The translations under genes were made by a program, and so were the position numbers. This document shows positions 1 through 11,500 of a stretch of 64,000 nucleotides of DNA, piece by piece. Position 1 is the first letter of the stretch; each line of letters begins with the position of its first letter. The DNA comes from Rhea pennata (lineage: Eukaryota > Chordata > Aves > Rheiformes > Rheidae): contig NC_084674.1 in the NCBI RefSeq assembly GCF_028389875.1, forward strand, positions 6,357,501 to 6,421,500, in the 5' to 3' direction. The notes below the pieces were generated by a model, which did not search any database, was not told the origin of the DNA, and worked only from the letters and a program-made list of their open reading frames with translations.

Positions 1-870
1 TTGAACCTCAGTCTGCCTTTCTGTCAAAGAATGGCAAGCTGACTGCTTGTGCATCTTCCTCAGATTTCATCTATTGTATTGCATAGGATCTTTTGGTTTG
101 CAGTAGTTTATACTAGCTTCTTCAATATTTTTTTTTTTGGCATAGACATGAGATTTCTGGTTATAAATACAATTATGTACATAGAAATGGCTGCACAGTT
201 TTCAGTGTTTAAAGATGGTTTCATTATAAATTATACAGCAGAAAAAAGGCTGAAGACATTACAATTCTTATATTGGTACGCGTGTTTTTGAGTCTGAAGG
301 AGTGCAGTAATACTAAGAAGCCACAAGAACTTAAGACTTTGGAGGAAGTCACTGTCTTTTTGGCGGGCCTGAGAAAAGAGTGACTCCTCCCTGTTGCCGA
401 TGGTACTAACTTTAAACACAGGAACTTGCTTTACATCCACAGAGATACTGTGCTGTTTGTCTGGGAGGGTTCAGTAAGAGTTGGATGAAGGTGCCAATAC
501 AGTTTGGCAAGTCTGTTGTTGCATAAGGAATACCAAAACCGAATATCTCTATGCATTTCTCCTGTTAACCAGGAATAAAACTGTTGTAAATTAACTTCTT
601 ATGCTAAATAAGCAAACTTGTTTTTGGAATTGGTTCACTAATTCTTTGTGTGATATCTTTCTTTTCACCTCCGCATACTTTATCTATTCTTTAAAAGAGA
701 ATAAAAAGCACTAAAGTCCTCGAGAAGCATGGCATTATATTTTGTAGTTAGCAAAGTTCTAGGAGAGTTTGAAGTAGCTTGAGTTGCGCCCTTCTGTAAT
801 TATTCTGAATAAAAGTCATCTCACAGCATAGTTCCTGGAAAAGATAAAACTGTATGTTTTGTTTCTACAG

Positions 871-3817
871 GTGTTGTTAAACGAATTATTCCAGCAGTAG
901 CTTCTACAAACGCAGTAATTGCAGGTATGCTAAAAGAACCAGAATATGATTTCTAACTCATTTCCCCTCTAGTGTATAGAGTTTAGATTTTTGTAAGGCA
1001 CCAGTTGGGACTTAAGAACCTGGGGAGGAAAACATTAATTTTTAAGTAGGTCTAATTTATTCTTACTCTTTCATTTCTGTTTTCTGTGGAGAAACTGCAT
1101 ATGATTGTGCATTGATTTTAAACTCATATATGCCTGTGGGAGTGAGCAACAGCATTTAAGAATGAAAAAATACTAACTAGAAAACACTATGTATATATAT
1201 GATTAACACAGTCTCAGATTTGTGCTGAATCTATTGTATTAATTTGTAGTACTACCAGCTACCTTCAGGTAGCTATTTATTTTTCTCTTTCCAAACTGCT
1301 GTATTTTTTTTCACTTTTTTGATACAACTTTGTGCACTAAGGTCTGTATGTTGAGATAGAAAAGCAACAGAATTGTATTGGTTTTTATTCTTCCAGCTGT
1401 CTGCGCCACTGAAGTTTTTAAAATAGCCACAAGGTACTTCATTTCTTATTAATAACTTACATGATTTCCAATACTATGTCTTGTATTAGCACTAACTTAC
1501 TTGGTTTTTTTACAGTGCATACATTCCTCTTAACAACTACTTGGTGTTCAATGATGTGGATGGATTATACACATACACATTTGAAGCTGAAAGAAAGGTT
1601 GGTACCATTAAAAGCTTGCAGGATTGTTTCCTTGGTTTTTTTGGTTGCATTTTCTGCATTTTCTATGAATTTCTGAAACCAAAATTGAACCTCTCTGGCC
1701 TCTGGCACTGTACCTAAATACTTTTTACATTTTGAAAGGAGAAACTACTATGTTGCCAGTCTGTTCCTTCTCCAGAATATTGTTGTCAGTATGTATGAGG
1801 GGGTATTTTTGTTTTAACTTGTGTGGTTTGGTGTTATGACAGAGGGGACCTGTCCATGTGTAGCAACAGGGTTAGTCATAGCTGGAAGAGGTTAACCTCC
1901 AGTTCAAGATGTCGTATTTAATGGAAGCTTTTGATGCCCTGTCCTTTTTTGCACTGTCCCCACGCAGTGCTAAAACATGTTCTTCTACCAATCAGTTTCC
2001 CCTTCAAAATTACGTAATATACTAAGGGCATGTTTAATGTTTTGCTTGTTTAGCCAAAATTTCTAGCTATTTATGAAGTAGCCCTTGGTATAGGGAGGTT
2101 CTTCAGACAGCTAGTGCTAGCTGATTGCTTGTACAACAGTGGTATTTAAACACTGTTGTTGCTTCTCCTGTGCTAGTTGTGGAGGAAAATGGTACTCGAT
2201 TTTTTGGGAAGTGAATCCCAAAGATTTACCCTATAATATAAAGAAATGCATTTTACAGAATAAAACACAGAAGCAAATCTTCTCAAAAAGAGGCTATGAC
2301 AAAAATGGTTTCCAAGTTTGTAGTACTCCTAAATTTGAGGTCAAGTGAAATTTGTAGTTCGTAAACACACAGCTGATATTGGGAGTCAGTCAGTTGAAGA
2401 GTGAACAAATTCACTGGGAACTGCATTTTGTCTGTAATATTTTTGCAACAGTATTAACACTTCTAGTGAAACAAAGAGGAGAGGCAAATAGTAGCAAGCA
2501 CTTTATTAGCAGTATTTTAAAAGCATATTTACCATAACCTTTGCTACTGTGCTGCTTTTTTGCAGGAGAACTGTCCAGCCTGCAGCCAACTTCCCCAAAA
2601 CATAGAGATTTCCCCATCAGCTAAACTGCAGGAGATCTTGGATTACTTGACAAATAATGCTTCATTGTAAGTGTGCAACTATTCCGACTTACTTGATGAT
2701 TTTTATTTAGTGTATCGAAAAAGACATTTCTAAATCCATTTTTATCTGATTGTGTCTCTTTTTTTTTTAATGTTTTGTATATATAGGCAAATGAAATCTC
2801 CAGCAATCACAGCAACCATGTATGGGGGGAATAAAACACTTTACTTACAGGTATTCTGAACCTACTTAATTTTAATACTCTTACTTTTTGACAAACGTAA
2901 TTGACTTAATTTGAAATGGGATACTTTTTCCTTTTTCCTCCAGACTGTAGCTTCAATTGAAGAACGAACAAGGCCGAATCTTTCCAAGACGCTGAAAGGT
3001 ATCTTTCAGTTGCCACATGTAGATTTTCAAGATACTCCCCTGAACAGAAAGATACAGTTACTCAGTTTTTGCCTCTATGTGGCATGTTTAGCTTTGTTTT
3101 GCACTAATAGGAGAGTTAAACTGTGTATAAATGAAAAAAAAAAGTCAGTACATCCCTGACTGAAGATATTTAGCTATCGAGGTACATGATGTAAGAGTAA
3201 GACTTGATTTAGGTGACATCACTGATCACCATTCCCCTGCAAATTATGTTTGAAATAGAATTTTTCTCAAAAAGCAACTTAAAAAGAGGGCAAAGAAATC
3301 TCTCAAATTGTTCATTTCCATGGCAGGCAAAAACAGACCTTAGAAGACAGAATGGTCTTTTTCAATTTCTGCTCTTTTCCTGTTATTTTCAGTATGCAGT
3401 GTTACCTTTTTACATGCAGTATAGCTTTCTTAGATTCCTTGGTGATGAGCATTGAATTGTTGAAATATGAAGTGTGAGCAGATGTCATCTGGTGAAGAAA
3501 TCGGACTGCTTTATTATAAAGGTTAAATGATGTGTATTAACATACATCAGTAGTGATTGATGTACTTTTGACAAGTTCTGTTAGTTTCCTGATTGAATTA
3601 GATTATTACCAGTGTAGCAAATGAGCGGCATGCAGCTTTATTTCTTGATTATGGTTTTGGGGGATGGCCTTTTTTTTTTTTTTTTTTAACACAAGTTTGT
3701 TGTAGTTGAACTTTTCTTTCTGTTTCAGAATTGGGGCTTGTGGATGGCCAGGAACTTGCAGTTGCTGATGTTACTACACCACAAACTATGCTGTTCAAAC
3801 TTCATTTTACTACTTAA
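871..3817 (+). CDS. UBA3: NEDD8-activating enzyme E1 catalytic subunit, C-terminal part (7 coding exons; 5' part outside window)
   Basis: UBA3 pairs with NAE1 to adenylate NEDD8, carry it as a thioester and hand it to UBE2M or UBE2F for cullin neddylation. Coding exons: 871-924, 1397-1433, 1516-1597, 2566-2666, 2787-2850, 2944-2998, 3729-3817. All have AG/GT borders and the frame is continuous, giving about 160 codons that end at TAA 3815-3817. The translation starts [18 protein letters not shown], runs through the ENCPAC segment (CxxC, one half of the zinc site) and ends in the ubiquitin-fold domain with [15 protein letters not shown], close to human UBA3 as I recall it. That last domain recruits the E2. 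The first roughly 300 residues, including the ATP site and catalytic cysteine, lie left of the window. No UBA3 exon was seen in 1-870, which is intron. Confidence 0.96.
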
Positions 3818-4266
3818 TTCACCCATAAGTAAACTACTTATACAGAGGAATTTATATCCAACTTATGAAACAAATGTACATTGTGGATGTTAAAGTAACC
3901 TGAAATGTTCATGTTAGTGCTAGCATTGTTGAAGGTTAGATAATCCAAATGAATCACCATATTTCAGAATTGTATTTAGAAGCCAATATTTGGTGGATTG
4001 TATTTGTATAAATGCTTAATAATGTACAGAACCCTGATGTATAGGAATACATTCTTTTTCCAGTTTTTGTTGTCAAAATGTTAATGCTTTCACACACACG
4101 AAAATTTTAGGGTGGCCAAAATACTTGTTTTATTGTTGAATTTGAACACATGCATGCACGTGAAGAGATACCCTTCAAAAGGGACTACAGAAATCTAGGT
4201 CTAAATTTAAACACTCCTAGACATTTGCTGAGTCACCTTACTGACCCCTTTTGGTTTTAGATTAAA
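3818..4266 (+). other. UBA3: UBA3 3' UTR and downstream flank (end uncertain)
   Basis: This is AT-rich sequence after the UBA3 stop codon. No canonical AATAAA is present. Candidates are the AATAAT near 4018 and an ATTAAA at 4261-4266, so the cleavage site cannot be fixed from sequence. A T-run at 3670-3687 lies in the preceding intron. Confidence 0.5.
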
Positions 4267-4272
4267 ATAAGC

Positions 4273-4644
4273 ATGTTTCCTCTATTTGATCAATCTATAA
4301 AAGGTGTTAAATATGGAAGAGATCGCTTAGTTCACAAGCGATCTTTACAAAAAGACAAACTTGAAAATCCGGTCATGTATATTTGCAATCCACAAACGGC
4401 TGCTGCGCGTAGTATTGCAGGATTATGTTCAGGTATCACTGGTGCTGTTCCGATATTTATTAATAAAAACCATAAAGATACCTTAGTTTGTGGCATATCA
4501 GTGGGCATTTGCGAGTGTTATAACCTTATAACCCTGGTCTCCACCGGCACTTGGAAGGGGCCTTGGAGCGGAGCCACCTGTTCTCCAGTGGCCGAGCGCA
4601 CGGGAGCGGCCTGGTTTTGTGGGACTTCAGGTGATGATTTCTAG
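4273..4644 (+). CDS. Orphan open reading frame between UBA3 and TMF1 (unidentified)
   Basis: I do not recognise this frame. It is open from a TAG at 4258-4260 and starts with ATG at 4273. The first 85 or so codons look coding-like: AT-rich DNA with no stop, varied amino-acid use, and a Gly/Ala-rich hydrophobic stretch containing SIAGLCSGITGAVPIFI. About nine CpGs remain in roughly 270 bases of low GC, unlike nearby AT-rich DNA. From about 4530 the frame runs into the GC-rich TMF1 promoter flank and translates to meaningless residues, so the 3' third is probably not coding. An acceptor-like tract (polypyrimidine then TTTTAG) precedes 4261, so it could be an alternative terminal exon, an inserted foreign or viral fragment, or chance. 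No function is assigned. Confidence 0.25.
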   Translation: MFPLFDQSIKGVKYGRDRLVHKRSLQKDKLENPVMYICNPQTAAARSIAGLCSGITGAVPIFINKNHKDTLVCGISVGICECYNLITLVSTGTWKGPWSGATCSPVAERTGAAWFCGTSGDDF

Positions 4645-4849
4645 GTGCTGAGGCTGAAAGGAAAACATGCGTGGCTATTTGCGTTAAGCCTCCCTCTGTA
4701 ACCACCGGCTGAAGCAACATTAAAAAACGGGGAACGAAGCTGTAAGTTTAACGTCTCCTCGGGAAGGTTTGTCACAAAGTAAGGGAGGATTGAAGGTGCC
4801 TCCACGGGCAGACCACGGCGGGCACCAGGGCGCAAGGGGCCCGCCGCCA

Positions 4850-5328
4850 TGACGGACTGCGGGGCTGGGGGTGGCGGAGCGGCTCCGCCGTGACGGGCTG
4901 CGGGGCGGGAGCGGGGAGGGGCGGGGCCGCTGCGCCGTGACGGGCGGCGAGGTGGAAGCGGGGAGGGGCGGAAGCGGGGAGGGGCGGGGCCGCTCCGCCG
5001 TGACGGGCTGCGGGGAGGGGCGGGGCCGCTGCGCCGTGACGGGCGGCGAGGTGGAAGCGGGGAGGGGCGGGGCCGCTCCGCCGTGACGGGCTGCGGGGAG
5101 GGGCGGGGCCGCTGCGCCGTGACGGGCTGCGGGGCGGGAGCGGGGAGGGGCGGGGCCGCTGCGCCGTGACGGGCGGCGAGGTGGAAGCGGGGAGGGGCGG
5201 AAGCGGGGAGGGGCGGGGCCGCTCCGCCGTGACGGGATGCGGGGCGGAAGCGGGGGGGCGGGGGCGGGGGGGCGGAGCCGCTCCGCCATGACGGACGGCG
5301 GGCCGGGAGACCCTGCGCCGCGTGACGG
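4850..5328 (+). repeat. GC-box/TGACGG tandem array (minisatellite) in the TMF1 promoter
   Basis: TGACGG occurs 11 times, at 4850, 4891, 4938, 5001, 5037, 5084, 5120, 5167, 5230, 5289 and 5323. Between them are GGGGCGGGGC boxes. Spacings of 36, 47 and 63 recur; the 63 is the 47-base unit plus a 16-base insert. The two 110-base blocks 4891-5000 and 5120-5229 read as identical, as do the 36-base units at 5001-5036 and 5084-5119, which points to recent unequal exchange. TGACG is the half-site bound by ATF/CREB-type factors. Confidence 0.93.
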
Positions 5329-5398
5329 GAAGGGGCGGCCCCGCGGCTGCGCGCGGCGCCGTGTGCGACGTGGAGCGGCGCGCAGCGCGCAGGCGCGG

Positions 5399-5442
5399 GG
5401 CCGCCGCCGCCGCCGCTGCTGCTGCTCCTCCTCCTCCTCCTC
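5399..5442 (+). repeat. Compound triplet repeat in TMF1 5' UTR: (GCC)n(GCT)n(CCT)n
   Basis: Runs of CCG, then CTG, then CTC triplets lie in the expected 5' UTR about 150 bases before the ATG. Such runs are prone to length change and can fold in RNA. Confidence 0.85.
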
Positions 5443-5589
5443 CCGGCCGCTCCGGTGTGCTCCGTTCGGCGGGAGCCGAGGCCGCAGGCCGGGCGCTGTG
5501 GGCCCGCTGCCCCCCTCGACCGCCGCCCGCCGGCGGGGAGCGGCGCCTCAGGGCGGCCGGCTCCCCCCGCCCCGCTCGGCCTGGCGGGC

Positions 5590-8500
5590 ATGAGCTGGTT
5601 CAACGCGTCGCAGCTGTCCAGCTTCGCGAAGCAGGCGCTGTCGCAGGCGCAGAAATCCATCGACAGGGTGCTGGACATCCAGGCCGAGGAGGGGCCCTGG
5701 GCCGACGCCGTCATCCCCGACTACGGCGACGGTAGGCGCGGCCCTGCCCTCCCCTCCCCTCCCCTCCCCTTCCCGTCCCGTGTGTGCGTGTGGAGAATCG
5801 CCCCTCGGAGCGGCCTCGTTCGCACCGGCAGCAACCGCCAGTTAGTTAATAAAATAAATAAATAAACGACGCGCTTTCTGAGGTGTGCATTGAGGTTTTT
5901 AAAGCTGAAAGTCGGGTCCGCCTGAGCTCTGAAGCTTCTGCTTTTTGTAGCCTCGAGTTTTGTCACCTGAAAGGAGCGCAGAGGTGGGGAGGTGCCACGG
6001 CTCGGTGGCAAGAGGCATCTCCTTTCTGTGCGTGGTATGTTAATATAAAACTTGAGAGCGGTTAAGAGGCCGTTTTGAAACGGACGAGCAAAAAGAAACC
6101 CCCGCATAGTAGAAGCTTTCTTATTAATAATACCTTTAAGATAGGAATGAGCAAAGAAAAGACTGAGAAACAAATTCTTCTGTGATCAGCATCCACAGTG
6201 GCGATAGAACTTGATACATGAGCAAAAGGAGGATGATCCTAGGCTTACTCACAGCAGGGGCTCCTGAAAATCAAACCCTGAAATAACGGAAGGTATTTTC
6301 TAGGTTGGTTGCCAAGCAAAGTGTGGGCCCAGTTTTGCAGATCTTCATTCATTTGTGGGAGCAAAAGGTTATGTGGTCCAACGCCTTGTTAAATTACAGG
6401 AATTGTGTGTGGAAGGTGATGTAGGGCTAATTTTCTTAGCAGTTTAAAATCATCCAAATCATTTTTAAGTTTCACATCCGAGTGTTTCTGGTAGTTGTGC
6501 AGTGCATAAGGAAAGTAGCAAAGACCAGACTACATCTGTTTTTCAGGGAAAATGTATTTGTTCTAAAAGGAACCAGAGTATTTTCTGAGTTTTACACTTT
6601 TCTCAGTAAGCTTTTTCTGAACTATTGAATTATGGAAAATCATAATAAATGAGATGTTCTAATTATCAGATGTATTTATTATCTGATCTTTCAGATTTTG
6701 AGTTTGATGGGTATTCACAGTTTCTTAGAGTGGTAGTTTACTTTAGGTATTTTAACTCAGAGTTTTTGTACTGCTGTATTCATATGAACAGATATTTATT
6801 GCATAAAATAAGTTTATTTTTAAGTTGCCTGAAATAGTTATGTTATGCAGATTATATTTGTAGGTGCAAAATCAATTTGGCAGTTATTTTTTTAATACCA
6901 GACTGGCTTATCTTTCTTTCTCTGTGAGTCGCATCTGTTCTAGACACATCTGAAATTTGTTGCTGTAATTCTTACTACCTTGCTATTGACAAGTTTTGGA
7001 AAATTTGCAAGAAATATGATAATATTAACTAACTGTTAAGATAGGTTTAGGGCAGCTTCAGAACTCCTCAATTCAGTGTTTTTCCACAGAGGAAGAATGA
7101 CACTGTTGTCTTAGTTTTGCTGCTGCAGACGAGGCGTGGCAGCAATAAATACATGGATTGTCAGTTTTCATGCTGTTCCTGTTTGAGGAAAAACATGAAC
7201 AGCTGTAGAGAGATTTCTTTTGTGGCTTAGGGGAAATGATACTGCAGTTGGCATTAGAAAATTATCAGAAATTGTAAGGGCCAGAACTCTTGGTATAGTG
7301 CGTATTTTGCAAATATTTAAAGATTTTTTTTCTATATTCAGTAATTGTGCGTGAAGTGTCTTTCTGTACAGTACTGGCAGATAACTTTTAAGCCTTTCCT
7401 CCCTTTCTAATATTTAGAACTTTCTACTTCTAAATTCCATTTTTTAAGTTGTTTTGACTAACCTCCTATCTCTATAGGAAGCAAGGCTCCACATTCCCTC
7501 TCCCTGTTCCTTTCACAAAGGAAATGTTTCCTTTTTTGTATCTGAATAGGCTTCTTGTCAGAATTGGCTTTCAAAATGCTTCGTTGTCTCATTTCACGTT
7601 CTTGGAAACTTCTGTACATCTTCTTTCTGAAGTTGTCACTCTTGAAATTTCTGGTGTAATTTGTGTTTGCTTTTTTCCTGCCTCTGCATAAGTTAGTGTT
7701 TAACAGGGAGGAAAGAAGTTGATTTCATTTGGATAGTCTGACTTTCTGCAGGTGTCTCTGTTGGTTTTGTCTGAACTATTTCATACCTCTCTTAAACTAT
7801 TTTGCTTTGTCTAAAAATCAGTTCCCAGATTTGCAAGGAAATAGTTACGAAACTGATGCTGTTCATGATTATGCTGGTATTTACTTAAGTTATATGGTAT
7901 TGAAGATTTTTTTCTGAACTATTGCATTTAAAAAGACAAATATTGAAAGTAACACATTTTAAATGTTCTTGGCATCTCTCTCTCTCTCTTGTTTCAGGAA
8001 CAAATTCTCTTATAAGTGGAGGATGGGTGGATACATCTTCTTGGGGTTTAAATTCAAATACAGAACCACAGACTCGGCCGATATCTCCAACAGCAATCAC
8101 CAAGCCAGTAAGGAGAACAGTAGTAGATGAATCTGAAAATTTCTTCAGTGCCTTTCTCTCTCCAACTGATGTTCAGAATATAGAGAAAAATCCAGTGGTG
8201 TCCAAACCTCCAGCCAAATCTCAGCGACCCAAAGAAGAGGTGAAAAGCACTTTAAAGGAATCGCTACATACCAGTCAGCTGGAAGTACCGGTGACGACAG
8301 AGGCAGAAGTGAAAGATTCCTCTGTAGCTGATGTAGTGGACTTGAAAAATCTTGATATTCCCAAGGAGAAATCAGAAGAGAATTCTGTGCTTAAATCTAA
8401 TGCCAAGCATGAAGAAAGTGCAAATGAAGTTACTGATAAAAAGGTATCTGCTCTAAATTTGAAAGTGCCTGAAGAGGCTGTTAATGAAAAACCTGCTGTT

Positions 8501-11500
8501 GGAAGGGATGGAGCAGGAGGTGCACTGGATAGCACTTCACAGTCTCCTAATACAGGTGCAAAAGACATGAGTTTGGAAACGAAGGAGCAAAAAACTGAGG
8601 ACAGGCAAAGCAATACACCTTCACCTCCAATTAGTACTTTTTCCTCAGGGACATCCACAACTAGCGATATTGAAGTTTTGGACCATGAAAGTGTAATAAG
8701 TGAGAGCTCAGCAAGTTCAAGACAAGAGGCTGCAGACTCAAAATCTAGTCTTCATTTAATGCAGACATCATTTCAGCTTTTATCTGCATCTGCCTGTGCA
8801 GATTATAATCGTTTAGATGACTTCCAAAAACTGACTGAAAGCTGCGGCTCCTCCTCTGATGCTTTCGAAAGAATTGATTCATTTAGTGTACAATCTTTAG
8901 ACAGTAGAAGTGTAAGTGAAATAAATTCAGACGATGAATTGTCAGGCAGGGCTTGTGCTTCAGCATCTGTCACTGTCATTCCTCCTGCACCAAAGGTAGA
9001 AATGGTTGATCCTGTGAAAAGTAAAGGTGAAGAATTGAATGACACTCCTGTTTTACATGCTGAGGAAGCTGAGATGGAAGAGAGTGGGAGAAGTGCAACC
9101 CCTGTTAATTCTGAGCAGCCAGATGTTTTGGTTGCTGCTGTGCAAGCTGATGAAGAACAGATTGAGAAAGAAGAGACTGTGCTGCAGCAGGATGCTTTTG
9201 AAAATCCGCATGAAGACGACTCCGAAAAGCAAGAGCTTGAAAAGGTAACTCTAAAATATGCAAAAGCACCCTCTAGTTGTAAATGAAATCCTCTTATCTC
9301 ATTAGGTACTAACTTCACCTTATTTGAATGAATTGATGCTGAATTAACTTACTTTGCTTAAAAAAAAAAGTCTTTGATATACTGCAGTAGAAGAACACTG
9401 GGGTCCTGGTGAAATCATTTTGGATTTCATGTAGGTACCATTATCAGTACTTGCGAATTATGAGTGCTGCTGACAAACATGAAATCTGAGTAAGAGCCAG
9501 ATATATCCTTTTAATTATTTTGATGTAAATTCCTTTTTTGTGTGTGTGAAAGATAGAGATTCCATGAAATACTTGGTTCTAAATTATGGACCTACAAACC
9601 TTTATTATTTCAGCAGTAATCAAAATACATGTTTTGCAAGCATTTTTTTCCACAGGCGTATGAACTATCAACGTTTGATTGTGTTTTATACAGTCTTCCA
9701 AATATTTTCTCTGCTTGTGTATGCTTGCATACACGATGGGCCTTGTAATAGCTAGAATTTTAGGAGTCTTATTTTGAAATAAGAGGTTTTTTTTAATAAC
9801 AATAAGTCTTTGTTATTAGTAGAAACCTTCTTTGAAAGAGGAGGTATACTGTGTTTTTTAATGAAAAGAGGAAGCATAGTGATGGATAGTGAATAGATGA
9901 AATGAAATATGGATGGTTAGTTTAAATAAATGGCATGACTAGAAATGAGGACGCATAAGTGTACAGAGAACTAAACTGGAGCTTTGAGGAAGCTGAGTTT
10001 TTTCCGATTCTCCCAGTGTGTTGTGTGAACTATTTTTTTCCATCACTTTCCTATCCTCGTTTTTTTGTTTTTAAATTCTGAGCTCTTGTGACGTGTTGTG
10101 CTCTGTTTTCTTGGGTTTTGTTTTGCTCCTAATGTGTTTGTATAGTATGTGACATAGCTGGGCCCTAATCTTGGCCTTGCCCTGTAGGTGTATTTGCAAT
10201 AGTGATGCTGTTACTGATAGTGGCAGGGGAAAGCAGTTGCTTATGAGAACTCATAAAACCTCTTATTTAATTTGTGTTTTAAGAAAATCATTTATTTTTG
10301 TGTAAATTTTATAGAACCTCAATGTAAATTCCTTAGGAAACTACATGATCATGGACTATTATGTGTTTGCATGTTTGCATTATTTCTGTATGCTTCTCAA
10401 AATTTGATACTAAGACGTGATGTTGACTGGTGTGAGTTAAGTGTTCTTGGCCATGCCTGAAAGCTTTTTTTTTCTGATGATGATCTGCTGCTTTCTGCTA
10501 ATAGGTCATAGAAGAGATCTCTTGCAACATAAACTGTTCTTTGACTCTATATATAGAGTGTGGTATGAAGAACCCAATGAGAGTCTTAATGGTTATTGTT
10601 AATTTTTTTATAGGCTATGTTTAAAAACTTTATAATTGAATATAGCCATTGATTTTTGTGGAGGAATTTAGCTCAGCGACATGTAATACCTACTTAGTAG
10701 GAATTTGAATTAAAATGCTGGAAAACAGATGTCTTATTTTCAGCTACTGCTTAATTCTAAATTACTGTAGAAGAAACATGATATACTTCACTGATTTTAC
10801 TTCAGATCCCTAAAAAAAATGAAGAACTTCATCTCTAAAGTAGTGTTGGAAGGGAATGGGAAGGTGAGAGGGAAAGCCTCCCCACCTTGTGATTTAATTG
10901 TCCTGTTCATCTAATCTTTATCTGTAAAAATGGCCAGGTAATTGATTCATTGACTGAAAAACTGGAGAAGAGGGAAATACAGTTACTGAGTACTAGTAAA
11001 GAAAAGGCACGCCTGGAAGAAGCTTATGATAACCTAAAAGAGTAAGTATGAAAATATTAAAAAATGTATTGACCATGACTGTAACTTTAGTGTAATAGAA
11101 ACAATAGAAAGCCTGAAAAAACTTTGTTCTTGTATAACTAGAACAAAGGTTGCAAAGGATTTATGCTGTTTGGGAAAGACATAAACAAAGATTTTGTGTG
11201 TCGTGATGATTTTTTAAATGGCGTTATTTCTTGGGGTCTAAATCTCTTTTAGGAAGGCTGGCAAGAGTTTTCACTGAGTAAGTAGTAGGAGTGAGAAAGA
11301 GGTACAGAGTTAGATTTATGTATAATCTTAGTTATAAGACTGGAAATGTGCTCTTAAGGGAAACTGTTCTCTGATACAGATGAATGAACTTGATCTACTA
11401 AGTAATTTTCTGACAAGAACGGGTCTTCATATTTTAATTGTAGTAGACTCTGAAAGCACAGTAGAAAAGCTGTTCATAGGAAAAAAATGAATTTGTGATT

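Larger units (their letters stand above)
4540..5830. promoter_or_regulatory. TMF1: CpG island promoter of TMF1
   Basis: The sequence is very GC- and CpG-rich and surrounds the TMF1 start codon. It has many GGGGCGGGGC (Sp1/KLF) boxes and no TATA box at a sensible distance from the ATG, as is usual for broadly expressed genes. Transcription start probably lies between about 5330 and 5500. The upstream half is built of the tandem array listed separately. Confidence 0.85.

Noticed and set aside
1-870. Additional UBA3 exon before 871
   Set aside because: The expected preceding coding segment was not found; short frames here do not match UBA3.
4641-5714. 357-codon open frame on the minus strand over the TMF1 promoter
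   Set aside because: It is a translation of the GC-box tandem array (Pro/Arg/Ala repeats) with no domain. High GC removes stop codons.
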